This document shows positions 27,524 through 37,068 of a DNA stretch of 64,000 nt, one piece after another (positions within the stretch are counted from its first letter, which is position 1; each line of letters begins with the position of its first letter). The position numbers and the translations under genes are program-made. This stretch comes from Hormoscilla sp. GM7CHS1pb. GTDB lineage: Bacteria; Cyanobacteriota; Cyanobacteriia; Cyanobacteriales; Desertifilaceae. The stretch covers positions 248,001-312,000 of the forward strand of contig JACONN010000005.1 of NCBI GenBank assembly GCA_014323675.1, written 5' to 3'. The notes under the pieces are model-generated. The model was not told the DNA's origin. It saw only the letters and a program-made list of their open reading frames with translations, and did no database searches.

Positions 27524-28064
27524 CTGTTTCTTTCTTCGAACCCGTGGTAGTATCAAAATAGCCCCTGATGAAATCCCTTAAGTCCCCGGCATCGCTGTAG
27601 CGAAACAAAAGTTTTTGTGCCTGGATGCTGCCAGAGGAAAAGATAAACACCTGTTTGCCTGCCTCGGTCCAGCGATCGAATGCTGGTTTCACGTCGGCAA
27701 ACATTTGCGATCGCAGGGTGCCTTCCAGGTAACCTTGATGCCAAATCTTGCCTTGAAGGGATTTCAGTCCTGTAGATTTGCGATCGATGGCGATCAGATG
27801 ATGGATGTAGGGGACGGCGGCGATCGGGTTTTCCCCCTGCCATTGGGGAATATCTCCTCCCTGGGAGATGTCGGTTTCGTATTCTTGGCGCAGCATTGCT
27901 AAGTCGCTGCGGACTTCTTCGTCTTGGGAATTTTCTGCCAGGAATGTTTCCAGGCGATCGCGGGCGAAAGGAAACAGCACCCCAAAGACGTAATCAACTG
28001 GTGTTGTAGTACCCTCGATATCGAGTAATATTGCTTTAGCTTTGTCAGCGTAGGTTTGAGTCAT
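27524..28064 (-). pseudogene. mtnC: Acireductone synthase, N-terminal part
   Basis: Start at 28064: MTQTYADKAKAILLDIEGTT with the HAD nucleophile motif DIEGTT, the cap domain (YIHHLIAIDRKSTGLKSLQG) and VFIFSSGSIQAQKLLFRYSD. It is interrupted after SKKET by the transposon. The sequence upstream of 28064 (frame open to 28124) is repeat-derived and not part of the gene. See the C-terminal part at 23068-23296. Confidence 0.93.
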
Positions 28065-28254
28065 CGTCGTTGGTTCGGTGAGTGAGTGAGTGAGTCTCCT
28101 GGCCCGCCGTGGGTTCAAACCCACTGCTAATAGCTAAAGTGGGTTAAAACCCACTGAAAGCCTTATAAATAAAGTGTTTTTTCCCCTCGTTACGCACGGC
28201 TCCGCCTGGGAACGAGTTCTAGAGGCTCCGCCTCTAGTTGAGAATGGTGTAAGA
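28065..28254. repeat. Hairpin repeats before group II intron 1
   Basis: Includes GGCCCGCCGTGGGTTCAAAC (about 28098) and CCTCGTTACGCACGGCTCCG...CGAGTTCTAGAGGC (28187-28230), which returns almost unchanged right after the intron (29097-29140). Confidence 0.65.
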
Positions 28255-29094
28255 GTGCGAAACGTTCGGGCGTAAGCGGGAAATGTGGTTCCATTAGCCA
28301 ACAAGACCTGTGATAGCTCAAACTGGTCTCATCAGCCAGGGAACTATGGAATCTTTGTGGGTCCAAACCCCACCCTCCGGATACGGGAGGTAAACCGGTC
28401 CCGACTGCTGCGGAGTGACATCACCGGCGGTGGAGAGCAGGGACTAAAATGTAGGACATCTGGCAGCCTAAAGCTGGAGAGTCCGCGCTTGTTAGATGCT
28501 CATGGTCAACGATAAGTGAATCTGTATAAGCCTCGTCATATTCTACCAGCGAAATAAGGCTGATACGCTGGAGCCAAAAGGCTATGGAGGAACGTGAGTA
28601 GTTGTTTTTACTGGCTGCTCCGTATCACAAATTCCCCCGGGGTAATGCAGGGGCCTAAAAGCATCATATGGATTCTATGGAACGTTATAACCTTTGTTGT
28701 GCAATCCATGGACCGGCAAAACCGCTCTCATTAGACGATTAACCGACCAGGGGATAAGTCAGATGATAAGCGAAAGCCAACAGGGGAGGGATGTCCTAAA
28801 AAGCCAAAGCCTAGGGTAATGCCTAGGATATGCTGACGTCGGACGGTGATAACAGGAATGAACTGAACAAGTACCTCTGAGCATCACGGGGACCAACTCC
28901 TTAGAGTTAGGTTATGATTTCTGGTAAAACTAGCCAGGATAGGAGCGAAAGGAACGGACATGAGGCAGAAGGGAGGGAAACCCCAGAAGCTACCCGAAAG
29001 GGCCTGTTACCCAGGAGCCTCCTGCGATGAAAGTTGCAAGTCCGGTTTTGAAAGGGAGGATTGGGAGGCGACTCCCAGTTCGACCCCACCCTAT
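28255..29094 (+). ncRNA. Group II intron 1, ORF-less ribozyme
   Basis: Self-splicing intron RNA. It starts GTGCGAAAC (5' consensus GUGYG). Domain V is recognised at 29014-29050: GAGCCTCCTGCGATGAAAGT followed by TGCAAGTCCGGTTTTG, with AGC triad, GAAA tetraloop and terminal bulge. A domain VI hairpin (GGGAGGATTGGGAGGCGACT) follows, ending CCCTAT. It is about 840 nt long and has no reverse transcriptase/maturase frame, so splicing and movement would need a protein from elsewhere. Much of its internal sequence (CTGCTGCGGAGTGACATCAC, AAAGCATCAT, GGAGGGATGTCCTAA) is shared with intron 2 at 38524-39462. It lies between two copies of a hairpin repeat, not in a recognisable gene. Confidence 0.88.
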
Positions 29095-29182
29095 TCCCCT
29101 CGTTACGCACGGCTCCGCCTGGGAACGAGTTCTAGAGGCGGAGCCTCTAGTGGCTGCGCCACGCTGCGCGATTGGATGTAAC

Positions 29183-29735
29183 GGCATGAATTGACTTGGG
29201 AAACAAATTAGTTATCCGACTAAAACATGTTTCAACTTGTTTTCTAGTTACCTGTTGTATATATTCAAAACAAGGAGATTCTTTTCTTTTTGAATTCTTT
29301 TTTCGCAAAGGTTTTAATTTGCTCTTTGCCGACTCTTTTAGTAAATATTCTAATTGATAATCGTTATAAGTTTTGTCTCCATAAACTAGAGAATTTGATG
29401 GTAAATCGAAGCAAAAAGATTGCAGAACTTTAACGTCATTATAACTACCCGGGGCATGATAAAATTCTATTGGATTTCCACTTTTGTTTACTAACATATG
29501 AACCCTTAATCCATAAAAATAACGTTTTTTACTTGCAATATCCTCGATATTCTTCTTGCTTATAAATTTTACATCTATCAATCCTAATATTGTCACAGAC
29601 TGGCACAGGGAAACTATCAAGAATATATTCTTGACATTCTTGACCTGGATTTAGCTCTTTAAATGTTTGAGCTATGACTTGGAATAAAAGCATCCAAATT
29701 GGTTCGCCTATATTATGTAACTTAAGTTGCTACCG
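29183..29735 (-). pseudogene. IS982-family transposase relic
   Basis: Reads (5' to 3' on the minus strand) LHNIGEPIWMLLFQVIAQTF, YILDSFPVPVCDNIRIDRCK, then after a frameshift near 29557 ASKKRYFYGLRVHMLVNKSG, FYHAPGSYNDVKVL, NSLVYGDKTYNDYQLEYLLK and ITNLFPKSIHAVTS. These are the catalytic region of IS982 transposases. Both ends of the element are missing: the 3' end is cut by the hairpin repeat at about 29180. Confidence 0.8.
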
Positions 29736-30094
29736 TGAGGGAGCGTTCCTATGGATGCCACAGCCAAAGACCGATTCTCAGACAAACCTCTACGTAATTG
29801 CTCAAGATCTTGGTGGTGAAGGAATATGGGTACTGCCGGTACTGCATAGTTACTCGGGCCATCGGACTGGAGTGAACAGCCCTTGTACTGCCTCGGAATG
29901 CCTAACAGGACAAGAGCAATTTTTGAGGAGCGAAAACTTCTCAAATGCTTACGGGGTGGGGGGTTTTGACCTCGAAGTGGTGAGTCGGCAGCCGAGCGCC
30001 CGAATATGCAGTTGAGATGCGCGACAGCTGATTTTTTTCAAAATCCCGCGCCCAGGGTTGACAAATTCGATAAATAAGTAGTAAGTTGGAAGAC
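29736..30094. other. Gap before the IS66 transposase
   Basis: Frames on both strands are open but none resembles a known protein. Possibly the 5' flank of the IS66 element. No terminal repeat could be identified. Confidence 0.3.
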
Positions 30095-31641
30095 ATGACT
30101 AAGAATTGGCTTGCTGACCTCGACCAAGACACAGAGAATCTCGACCCAAAAAGTCGGGAAGTTTTGCAGCGGTTACTCAATTACCTAGAAGACCTATACA
30201 GCCAAAACCTTGAATTGAAAGCTGACAATCAACGATTGAGAGATGAAATAGCCGCGCTCAAAGGGCACAAGGGAAAACCTGACATCAAACCTCAAGCCAA
30301 AGCTGATACTTCTAAAGCTGATACTTCTGCGGAGGCCAAACCAGAGCAGCCCAATAGTCGAGAGCGAAAAAAGAAAAAACCGAAAACCCCCCCCAGGAAC
30401 GTCGCCAACTTATTCATATTGACAGAGAAGAGGTTATCAAACTGGCTCGGAGTAACTTGCCGTCAGATATCACCCATAGAGGCTACCGAGAAGTAACAAT
30501 TCAAAATATTATATTTAAAACAGACACGGTTATTTATCGACTAGAAAGACTCTATTCACCTAGTACGGAGAAATTTTACGAAGCCCAGTTGCCGCAAGGA
30601 TTAAAAGGCAAATCTTACGGGAGTGAACTCGAAGCATTTGTTCTCACTTTGTATTATCAGTTACGAGTGCCAGAAGAAAAGATTCTTAAATTGTTGCAGT
30701 CTCAGGGAATAGTAATCTCGGCGGGAAAAATATCTAACTTAATAACTCGGCAATATTTAAGAGAATTTACTGAAGAACGAAATGCTATTTTAGAAGCGGG
30801 ACTGGGCAGTACCAGTTATCACCAAATTGATGATACGGGGATGCGGGTTAATGGGAAAAATTGCTATGTATTCACACTCTGCAATCCTTACTATAGCAGT
30901 TTTTTTACCAGAGAGCGCAAAAACTCTGAAACAGTTCTCCAAATGTTAAACGAATTGCAGTTGGATCCAACTGAATTAGCAGTTGTTCAATCAGATGATT
31001 TAGTTGACAGTATTTTGCCTGACAAGAAGAAAAAGCAGCTCGGGGACTACATAGATATTTTGGTGGCTGATGACGCGGGACAATTTCACAACCAGACGAA
31101 CCATCGTAGTTTATGCTGGATTCATGAAGGACGACACTACGAAAAGCTGACTCCTCTGGTTCCCTCTCATCAAAAAAGCCTGGCACAATTTCTCTCTTAT
31201 TTTTGGATTTACTATTATCAACTCAAAGCCTATCAACAGCAAAGCACAGAAGAGCAGCGACAACAAAAACTGTTGCTTGAAACCGAATTTGACAAATTGT
31301 TTTCCCGTCAAACCGGATACAGTGCTTTAGATCATAGAATTGATTTAACAAAACAGAAGAAGCCTTATTTACTATTAGTTCTAGATTTTCCTGAAGTTCC
31401 TCTTGACAATAATGAGGCAGAGCGGACAGTCCGGGAGTATGTGATTAAGCGCAAAATCTCCAATGGAACCCGCACTCTACAGGGGACTCAGGCGTGGGAA
31501 GTGTTTTTGGCTCTGGTTGACACCTGCCGCAAAAACGGAGTGAATTTTTATTCGTACATTAAGGATCGAATTTCCAAATCTTTCAAGATGCCAGCGTTGT
31601 CCACGCTAATTCAACAGATGCAGCCGCCAAAACCAACATAA
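30095..31641 (+). CDS. IS66-family transposase (TnpC), frameshifted
   Basis: Start ATG at 30095: TKNWLADLDQDTENLDPKSR, a leucine-rich coiled coil (YSQNLELKADNQRLRDEIAA), a charged linker, then the catalytic domain with YHQIDDTGMRVNGKNCYVFT, LVADDAGQFHNQTNHRSLCW and ending LDNNEAERTVREYVIKRKIS. The frame breaks in a run of eight C (30387-30394): with nine C the protein continues PPQERRQLIHIDREEVIKLA without a gap. Corrected length is about 515 residues, full size for TnpC. The accessory genes tnpA and tnpB of classical IS66 are absent nearby. Confidence 0.88.
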
Positions 31642-31753
31642 ACATAAACCATTGACTCCAAGTCTCGCTTGTGTAGTTTCCACCTAAGCACCAAGGGTGT
31701 TACAGCTCCTTGTTATAAAGGACAGACTCATTAAGTGCGACATCAGCTCCTGT

Positions 31754-32029
31754 TTAAAAAGCTGCAGGAGCTACTCTCGTGTGGAAATCACTCCCCACCA
31801 ACATATTGAGCAACTTCTCAACACCCGGTTGGGACGATCTTTCAAATGACCTCTGGTAATCTGAAGATGTCGTGCGACTCTCGATGGTACGTAGAGATTC
31901 ACCCGAGAGGGTTACATCTGCTTGCCTTGATGGCCTGCCTGACTGGGCCTGTGCTACTGGTACACACCAGACTGCTACAAATGCTATCGCTAAGACTGCT
32001 TGTGCTTGAGTGCGAATTATTTTTTTCAT
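31754..32029 (-). CDS. Exported hypothetical protein, perhaps 3'-truncated
   Basis: 91 residues with a clear signal peptide (MKKIIRTQAQAVLAIAFVAV ending VAQAQ). The mature part is polar (ADVTLSGESLRTIESRTTSS). The last about 12 residues lie in sequence that may belong to the IS66 border, so the original C-terminus may be lost. Family not recognised. Confidence 0.5.
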   Translation of the reverse strand: MKKIIRTQAQAVLAIAFVAVWCVPVAQAQSGRPSRQADVTLSGESLRTIESRTTSSDYQRSFERSSQPGVEKLLNMLVGSDFHTRVAPAAF

Positions 32030-32096
32030 GGCTTATTTATTATATCTACTATGTTTTTTGCCTCTCCCGATCTTTGGTCTTTCAGTGGACTTACGC

Positions 32097-32174
32097 AACT
32101 TGTCCCGTTCAACCGTACCGGTACCGTCTGATGGGCTATCTCTGGTGCCCTATCTAGTGCCTGTGCGTAAGTCC
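32097..32174. mobile_element. 78-bp MITE-like element with ends GGACTTACGCA
   Basis: GGACTTACGCA at 32097-32107 and its exact reverse complement TGCGTAAGTCC at 32164-32174, with GTACCGGTAC in between. No clear target duplication. Confidence 0.65.
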
Positions 32175-32279
32175 TGCTTTCTTTACTCTAACTAGATTCT
32201 TTCAGGCTGTCAAGCCATTCGATCGCCCGCTGGGCCCACCGCCGGCACTTCCTCTGGATTGACGATTGTCAATTTTCAA

Positions 32280-33521
32280 TTATACAAATCTGTGAATAAA
32301 TTCATAAGTCCAATCTACTCTTCCTTTGCGTAACATCGCTGGATCTAGTCTTTCTGTGGTATTGCAAGTCATCAATACCACTAATTTTTGTTGCTTCACC
32401 CCTGATTCTTCAATCACGCTATTGTACAATGTTCCATCCAGTAAACTCAGAATATGCTCAGTTTTATTATTTCTTTGAGCCACTGCCATTGAGCGGTCTT
32501 GGGCCAAGTTATCTGCTTCATTGATGATGAGACAAATCCGTTCCAGGTAACTAGGGGGGATAAAGTTTTCCACGGCATCATGATCGAGGATAAAAATTAC
32601 ATATCCTAGGGGCATTAATATTTCTTTTGCCACTGCTTGGGTCCAGGCGGTTTTCCCCGTGCCTGGTTCTCCTTGTACGAGAACTGCTAGCTGGTTTTGG
32701 TCGATGATTGCCTGCTGAACTTTGTCAGTGAAGCTTTGGATATCTGCTGGAAATGTTCTAATTGGAAACTGAGAATGTACCTGTCCAATCCGATTTTGAT
32801 AGCCACTGAGCATCACTGCTAGATTGTAAGTGGCTTTATTCACCAGTGGGGCAATGTCTTGGGCGATCAGGGTGTAGCGTCGCCTGCTTCGGCCCAGGTT
32901 GTCTATTTGCAGCCAAACTTGAAACTTTGACCAGTAAGCGGAAACGCTGCCCAGGGTTTCCACCCTTTCCCAACTGGTAAATTTCTCTACAGGATAATAA
33001 AAATGTCGGTCTAGGTAATACTGTGTGATTAATTCTGGCTTGGACAATAATTCCAGAATCTTGAACACGGTAATCTCCTGGAGCCGGTTCAGGACATAAT
33101 CGATGGGAATGCGATCGCGGCTGACTGACTGAACTATTGGTGCTTCTGTACTGATAACGTCTTTATATCGATAATCTGGGGCTAGGGGCTGGGGAGTTAT
33201 GTAATCCCAAAATTCATCCAATTCATATCGGGTGTTTTCTGAGAAGAGATTAAATATATTGGCCCACCAGCTATATTGAGTCCGACCTAATGCATCTGCT
33301 AGATCGCTAACGAAACCCAATGTTTTCTGTGTCAATTCCCACGGATCGTTAGACACCATATGCCGGAAATATTCCCAATCAAATTCTCGAGTTAAAGGTC
33401 GCCAACCTGCTGTTAGTAACCCTCTGCTTTGATGGTTGTTATGTCCTGAGTCTGGGTAACCAAAGTCTCTTGAGTCCATTGCTTCAATTTCTCGTATTAT
33501 GTTCTCTAATTCTGGGTCCAT
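32280..33521 (-). CDS. AAA+ ATPase
   Basis: 413 residues, intact. The N-terminal 250 residues have no recognised domain (aromatic-rich, EFDWEYFRHMVSNDPWELTQ). The ATPase module has Walker A GEPGTGKT (284-291), Walker B LIINEADN (332-338) in which the first acidic residue is N but the catalytic E335 is kept, and sensor 1/arginine-finger region MTCNTTERLDPAMLRKGRVD near 384-403. The overall pattern is that of a MoxR/classical AAA remodelling ATPase. It is the last gene of a same-strand set with exonuclease, small Sm-like protein, HNH nuclease, a protein of unknown function and a VWA protein. A VWA-AAA pairing often acts as a chaperone system (inference). Confidence 0.8.
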   Translation of the reverse strand: MDPELENIIREIEAMDSRDFGYPDSGHNNHQSRGLLTAGWRPLTREFDWEYFRHMVSNDPWELTQKTLGFVSDLADALGRTQYSWWANIFNLFSENTRYELDEFWDYITPQPLAPDYRYKDVISTEAPIVQSVSRDRIPIDYVLNRLQEITVFKILELLSKPELITQYYLDRHFYYPVEKFTSWERVETLGSVSAYWSKFQVWLQIDNLGRSRRRYTLIAQDIAPLVNKATYNLAVMLSGYQNRIGQVHSQFPIRTFPADIQSFTDKVQQAIIDQNQLAVLVQGEPGTGKTAWTQAVAKEILMPLGYVIFILDHDAVENFIPPSYLERICLIINEADNLAQDRSMAVAQRNNKTEHILSLLDGTLYNSVIEESGVKQQKLVVLMTCNTTERLDPAMLRKGRVDWTYEFIHRFV

Positions 33522-33850
33522 GTCAATTGTCAGTTGTTAGTTGCGTAGCCTGTAGGACTTGTCCCGCCTGCCCCGAGGATGCTTAGGACTTGTCCCGCCT
33601 GTCCCGAGGTTGTCAGCACCATCTCAATTAACAGGTAATCACGTCTAAGAGTAAAAATACTTAGAAACGGCTCCGGACATGCTCCCTCTAAACTGGTGGT
33701 AAGGAGGAGACTTGCTGCTGCCCGTCTCTATTATACCTCTTTAAGGGCCAACCCTCCTCATTATTATAACAGGGACAATAGCCGATCGCCCCCCGATCGC
33801 CCGTAGCTTTCTGGCTGTTTTGGCGCTCCCGAACAAGCCGGTTGACGTTT
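33522..33850. other. Gap with direct repeats
   Basis: No gene. TAGGACTTGTCCCGCCTG + (c/t)CCCGAGG occurs twice (about 33552-33608), and GTTTTCACCCGGG occurs at 33848 and 33880, the latter inside the 3' end of the exonuclease frame. Confidence 0.5.
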
Positions 33851-34474
33851 TCACCCGGGCAGGCGAGACGCCCGCCCGACGTTTTCACCCGGGTACGAAC
33901 GGACCGATCGCCCATTATTTCCTTCTCTTGCTTGACAGAGTAACCTTGACAATATCCTACCTATATTCCAGGCATCATCGCCCCCCCGGTGGTGAGTCCC
34001 TTCTAGAGGCAGATTGAGTATTTCTAAGGCCCGGGCCATGCCTACTTCTCGATCCATGGCATTAATAATTGCCAACAAGTTTTTGACATTGATATGCTTC
34101 CGACCAAAAGGATATTTGATCGATCGGGCAAGGCATTGTCTCTCGAATTGTCTTTTATCGTACTCTCCATAGCTGGCCCAAACTCGCTGATGCGTGCTAT
34201 AGTTCTTGCGCAGCAGTAAGCAAGCTTCAGCAAACGAAATTCCTTTATCTACTTGTGACTGGGTTAAGGTGGTCAGTTGGGTACAGAATTCACTTACTTG
34301 AGAACGTTCTGGCTTGACTAAGATACTATCTTTTTCTATTGCTTGACCGGAATTTATATCAACTACGCAAATTCCCATCTCGATAATTTCATTTTCTTGA
34401 CCTGCTGGCGGTTTACCTTGCCAGCAAGTCGCTTCTACGTCTACTACGATGATTCGATCTAGTTTATCTCCCAT
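33851..34474 (-). CDS. DEDDh 3'-5' exonuclease (KapD/ERI-1-like)
   Basis: 207 residues from ATG 34474. The DEDDh motifs are visible: D12-x-E14 in IIVVDVEATC, the middle acidic residue in ASYGEYDKRQFERQ, and HRGGDDAWN carrying the final H and D. This KapD/ERI-1-like subgroup degrades RNA 3' ends (family knowledge). The last about 22 residues (GRSVRSYPGENVGRASRLPG) come from a GC-rich repeat, so the original stop has been replaced. Starts 40 bp after the Sm-like gene. Confidence 0.8.
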   Translation of the reverse strand: MGDKLDRIIVVDVEATCWQGKPPAGQENEIIEMGICVVDINSGQAIEKDSILVKPERSQVSEFCTQLTTLTQSQVDKGISFAEACLLLRKNYSTHQRVWASYGEYDKRQFERQCLARSIKYPFGRKHINVKNLLAIINAMDREVGMARALEILNLPLEGTHHRGGDDAWNIGRILSRLLCQAREGNNGRSVRSYPGENVGRASRLPG

Positions 34475-34513
34475 TTTTACACAAACGGGCGGGCCGCTGC
34501 CCACCCACAAAGA

Positions 34514-34831
34514 TTAATTATCTTTTGCGATCGCCTCTGGTTTCAGCAAGTTTGCCAATTGTTCTTTCGACCAAGTTTGCGTGGGATAGGAGATCGCGAA
34601 TATCGATTCCAGCCGAATCAACCACGTGATACATTTATATTCATCATCGTCTTCGTTATATTCATCGGGAGGTACTAACAGGATAATTTCCACAAACTCT
34701 TCGTCCAAATTTATCGGGATACCAGAGAAACTGTCCTCGGCTTCAATCTGAATTTTGCTCCCGCGATCGACGGCTTCTTTTAACCGCTGGGACAGAAGAT
34801 TCGACTTGTTCACCTGGGATTTTTTTGCCAA
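34514..34831 (-). CDS. Small acidic protein with a possible Sm-like pattern
   Basis: 105 residues, conserved-looking, no named domain recognised. The segment GSKIQIEAEDSFSGIPINLD + EEFVEIILLV followed later by TWLIRLESIFAISY resembles the Sm1 and Sm2 strands of Sm/Hfq-type RNA-binding folds (G near the start of strand 2, D before a hydrophobic strand, then an I.aI.. strand). This is pattern inference only. It sits between the HNH and exonuclease genes on the same strand, a context that would fit an RNA-linked function. Confidence 0.5.
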   Translation of the reverse strand: MAKKSQVNKSNLLSQRLKEAVDRGSKIQIEAEDSFSGIPINLDEEFVEIILLVPPDEYNEDDDEYKCITWLIRLESIFAISYPTQTWSKEQLANLLKPEAIAKDN

Positions 34832-34906
34832 AATTTTTCTCCCTAAATTGCAAATAATGCTCGATCGAACTGGTTCGGTATTTCTCGCAGAAGGGGCGCC
34901 ACCTAT

Positions 34907-35188
34907 TTAACTTCTTTGGCGACGCACTTGGATGCGCCGGTCTGCCTTCTGCTTCCTCACCCATGACAAGAATTTTTCCATCTGAGGCTCGTTTTTCAGT
35001 TTTTCTATGGTATTGAATTCCTCCACCAAGCGCTTGTTGTCAAACGTAGCATGGATCTGTCCGTGACAAGCAGCACAGATCTTAACGGTCGGACCGGGAG
35101 ACTGCTTTTTCCGTTTTGTCCTCTGTCGGGGTACTAGATGATGAACGGTCAGACGACCTACTTCCCTTTCACATAGTTTACACTGCAT
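34907..35188 (-). CDS. HNH endonuclease
   Basis: 93 residues. Two CxxC pairs (CKLCEREVG and ICAACHGQIH) surround the HNH core, with LTVHHLVPRQ providing the first histidine and CHGQIHATF the last. Compact, stand-alone HNH protein of the McrA-like type; DNA or RNA target unknown. Its start lies 11 bp inside the end of the upstream gene, indicating one transcript. Its C-terminus is basic (KADRRIQVRRQRS). Confidence 0.85.
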   Translation of the reverse strand: MQCKLCEREVGRLTVHHLVPRQRTKRKKQSPGPTVKICAACHGQIHATFDNKRLVEEFNTIEKLKNEPQMEKFLSWVRKQKADRRIQVRRQRS

Positions 35189-36029
35189 GGTTCCTCCTGC
35201 AACTACCGATCCCGATCGCCCCTACGCAAAGCTGGGCAACTAACTCCGTGGCCGTGGCCGCACTCTGCAACTGACCGAAATTGATTGTCTCCGGTTCAAT
35301 GCCTGTCTCTTGCAGGACTTTTTCTATCCCCCGATCGCTCAACCGCATGCCTGCCGTGAGAAAATCCGTACAGGGTTGTTGGTGTCGCACCGTGGGAGTT
35401 TCGCTGCGCTTGGCCCAGAAATGACTGATGACATGGAAAACATGTCCCTTTCCCCAATCAAAACGCACTGCCACTACTGGTGCTTTATATTTTACCAACA
35501 AATCGTGGCTAGCTGCTTCCACACGCACTTTCTCTGGGTCGATCACCTCTATGGGATAGCTTCCCCACAACCACCACTGGGGATCGGCACCCAATACCGC
35601 AATTTCCGACCACAAACTATCTAGGTAAGGTTCTACTGATATGACTGATTCGTCGGTAGATACTTTCGTCCAGCGGACTGTATTGGGAAATGCTGGCTCG
35701 ATGATATAATGCAGGGCCCAATCTGAGGTGACTAGCCATTTGCCCTTGTTTACCCGATCGCCTATTTCGGCAATGAGGGTTTGGTCGTAATCCCTAGAAC
35801 AGTTGACAAAAACAATCTTCGGGTCCGCACTCTTAGCATTAGGATTTACAAGGGCGGGAATTTGCAAACATTTCAATACCTCCTCCACTTGGTCGAAAGT
35901 CCCGGCATAGGCAGCTACCTCATCTTTACGAATGCGATCGAGAATTGTCAAGTAGTCGGGATGCTGTTCGGCAAACCTTTGTCGCACCGCTGCTGCTGCC
36001 ACTTGGTAAGCAATTTCCATTGTACCCAT
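35178..36029 (-). CDS. Conserved protein of unknown function with a possible class I amidotransferase-like (ThuA-type) fold
   Basis: 283 residues from ATG 36029, which has GGAGAAG upstream. The frame is open to 36194, but that stretch is a hairpin repeat. Sequence hints are alternating hydrophobic strands, KIVFVNCSRDYDQTLIAEIG, GKWLVTSDWALHYIIEPAFP, DPQWWLWGSYPIEVIDPEKV and GKGHVFHVISHFW. The last resembles the end of the glutamine-amidotransferase-like fold, in which GxxxHFG and SHFW segments occur, but no catalytic triad is evident. Its end overlaps the HNH start by 11 bp. Function unknown. Confidence 0.55.
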   Translation of the reverse strand: MGTMEIAYQVAAAAVRQRFAEQHPDYLTILDRIRKDEVAAYAGTFDQVEEVLKCLQIPALVNPNAKSADPKIVFVNCSRDYDQTLIAEIGDRVNKGKWLVTSDWALHYIIEPAFPNTVRWTKVSTDESVISVEPYLDSLWSEIAVLGADPQWWLWGSYPIEVIDPEKVRVEAASHDLLVKYKAPVVAVRFDWGKGHVFHVISHFWAKRSETPTVRHQQPCTDFLTAGMRLSDRGIEKVLQETGIEPETINFGQLQSAATATELVAQLCVGAIGIGSCRRNHAV

Positions 36030-36070
36030 TTCATCTTCTCCTACCAAAGTAGTACATGGCTCACGTGATG

Positions 36071-36145
36071 CCCAGAAACCGGGTTTCTTATCAAGCGATC
36101 GACGAGATATCAATACTCTCACAAGAGAAACCCGGTTTCTTAACC
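36071..36145. repeat. Hairpin element with arms AGAAACCGGGTTTCTT
   Basis: AGAAACCGGGTTTCTTATCA at the left, AGAGAAACCCGGTTTCTTAA at the right. Related copies are at 38153-38218 and 48270-48330. Confidence 0.75.
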
Positions 36146-36183
36146 GACTAGGGGCTATACATAATTTTTGCTCTCCAGCAGCG

Positions 36184-37068
36184 CTACTTATCATTCCTCA
36201 CTGGCAGGGGCGTTTCCATAATCTCCATCAGCAACTCCAGTCGCGACGGACGAGACAGCAGCGGAATCAAGTTTGGCAGGGAGTAGTAGTCACCCTTGAA
36301 GCTAAAGGTATCCACCTGCACTTGCTTTTTCTTCAGTTGAGTTTCCACCCAATCATAACTATAACCCACCTTGACAATCACCACGTTCGGCATCACGTCC
36401 ATCTCGCGCCGGTAAGCATCGTAGGCGTCAGCGAAGTATGGCGCGGTGTTTTCACCTTCATCCGTTACCAAGATAATTTGTTCTGCCAACTGTTTCTTGC
36501 GCCGCATTGCCTCTAAACCGCAACCGATACTCGTACCGCCACCTGCGCGGATGTGCTGGAATGCTTTCTCCCAGTCAGTCAACTCCTTACCTTTTGATTC
36601 TACTGGGTAAGGCATGGTATCGAAAGCGTAGACAAATAAATCTGCTTCGGCCACTCCGGAAATCATTGCTGCCAGGCGCTTGCCAATTTCGATCGCCTTT
36701 TCCATGGAACCGGACTTATCAATTAGCAAACCCGTCGGCTTGGCAATCTTACCACGCTTCTTGACTTGTTCGTTGGTGACTTGTTCCAGCTTTTGGGCAG
36801 TTTCGGCATCCAATTGGGTAACATCAGCAGCAACCCGCGCTTTGAAGGCCGATACCCGATCGCTCTTTTGGGCCTCTTCCAGCTTACTATCGATCAGGGC
36901 CTTTACTTCTGGATGATCCCCCGCGACTTTGGAGAGACTTGAGGTTATTAATTGCTTCCTGGGTGTGGTCAAAACCCGTTGATCGTTTCTAGCTGCACCC
37001 CGCGAGGGTCTCCCCGTACCAACTGTTTTTGACCACACCCGTAACAAACCGGACGCTGCCCGATACAT
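36184..37068 (-). CDS. VWA-domain protein, 5' end remodelled by a MITE
   Basis: The von Willebrand A domain has the MIDAS motif DKSGSM (LLIDKSGSMEKAIEIGKRLA), AGGGTSIGCGLEAM with the conserved threonine, and VTDEGENTAP with the last MIDAS acid. Before it is a charged helical region (SKLEEAQKSDRVSAFKARVA). The first about 37 residues include the translation of a hairpin element (36961-37040) between YRAASGLLR and KQLITSSLSKVAGDHPEVKA. The natural N-terminus is therefore interrupted, and sequence beyond 37068 is repeat. It is the first gene of the VWA-to-AAA+ set and resembles the VWA part of Ro60/TROVE-like proteins, but no TROVE domain remains. Confidence 0.7.
   Translation of the reverse strand: MYRAASGLLRVWSKTVGTGRPSRGAARNDQRVLTTPRKQLITSSLSKVAGDHPEVKALIDSKLEEAQKSDRVSAFKARVAADVTQLDAETAQKLEQVTNEQVKKRGKIAKPTGLLIDKSGSMEKAIEIGKRLAAMISGVAEADLFVYAFDTMPYPVESKGKELTDWEKAFQHIRAGGGTSIGCGLEAMRRKKQLAEQIILVTDEGENTAPYFADAYDAYRREMDVMPNVVIVKVGYSYDWVETQLKKKQVQVDTFSFKGDYYSLPNLIPLLSRPSRLELLMEIMETPLPVRNDK
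36961..37040. mobile_element. 80-bp MITE-like element with ends GGGTGTGGTCAAAA
   Basis: GGGTGTGGTCAAAACCCGTT at the left; TTTTTGACCACACCC at the right. A shorter hairpin form with the same ends is at about 60927-60976 and single ends occur at about 8085, 37175, 37614, 37688, 45764 and 47225. Confidence 0.75.

Noticed and set aside
28255..29094. Protein-coding reading of the group II intron
   Set aside because: Short frames exist but none has a reverse transcriptase motif, while domain V and VI structure is clear.
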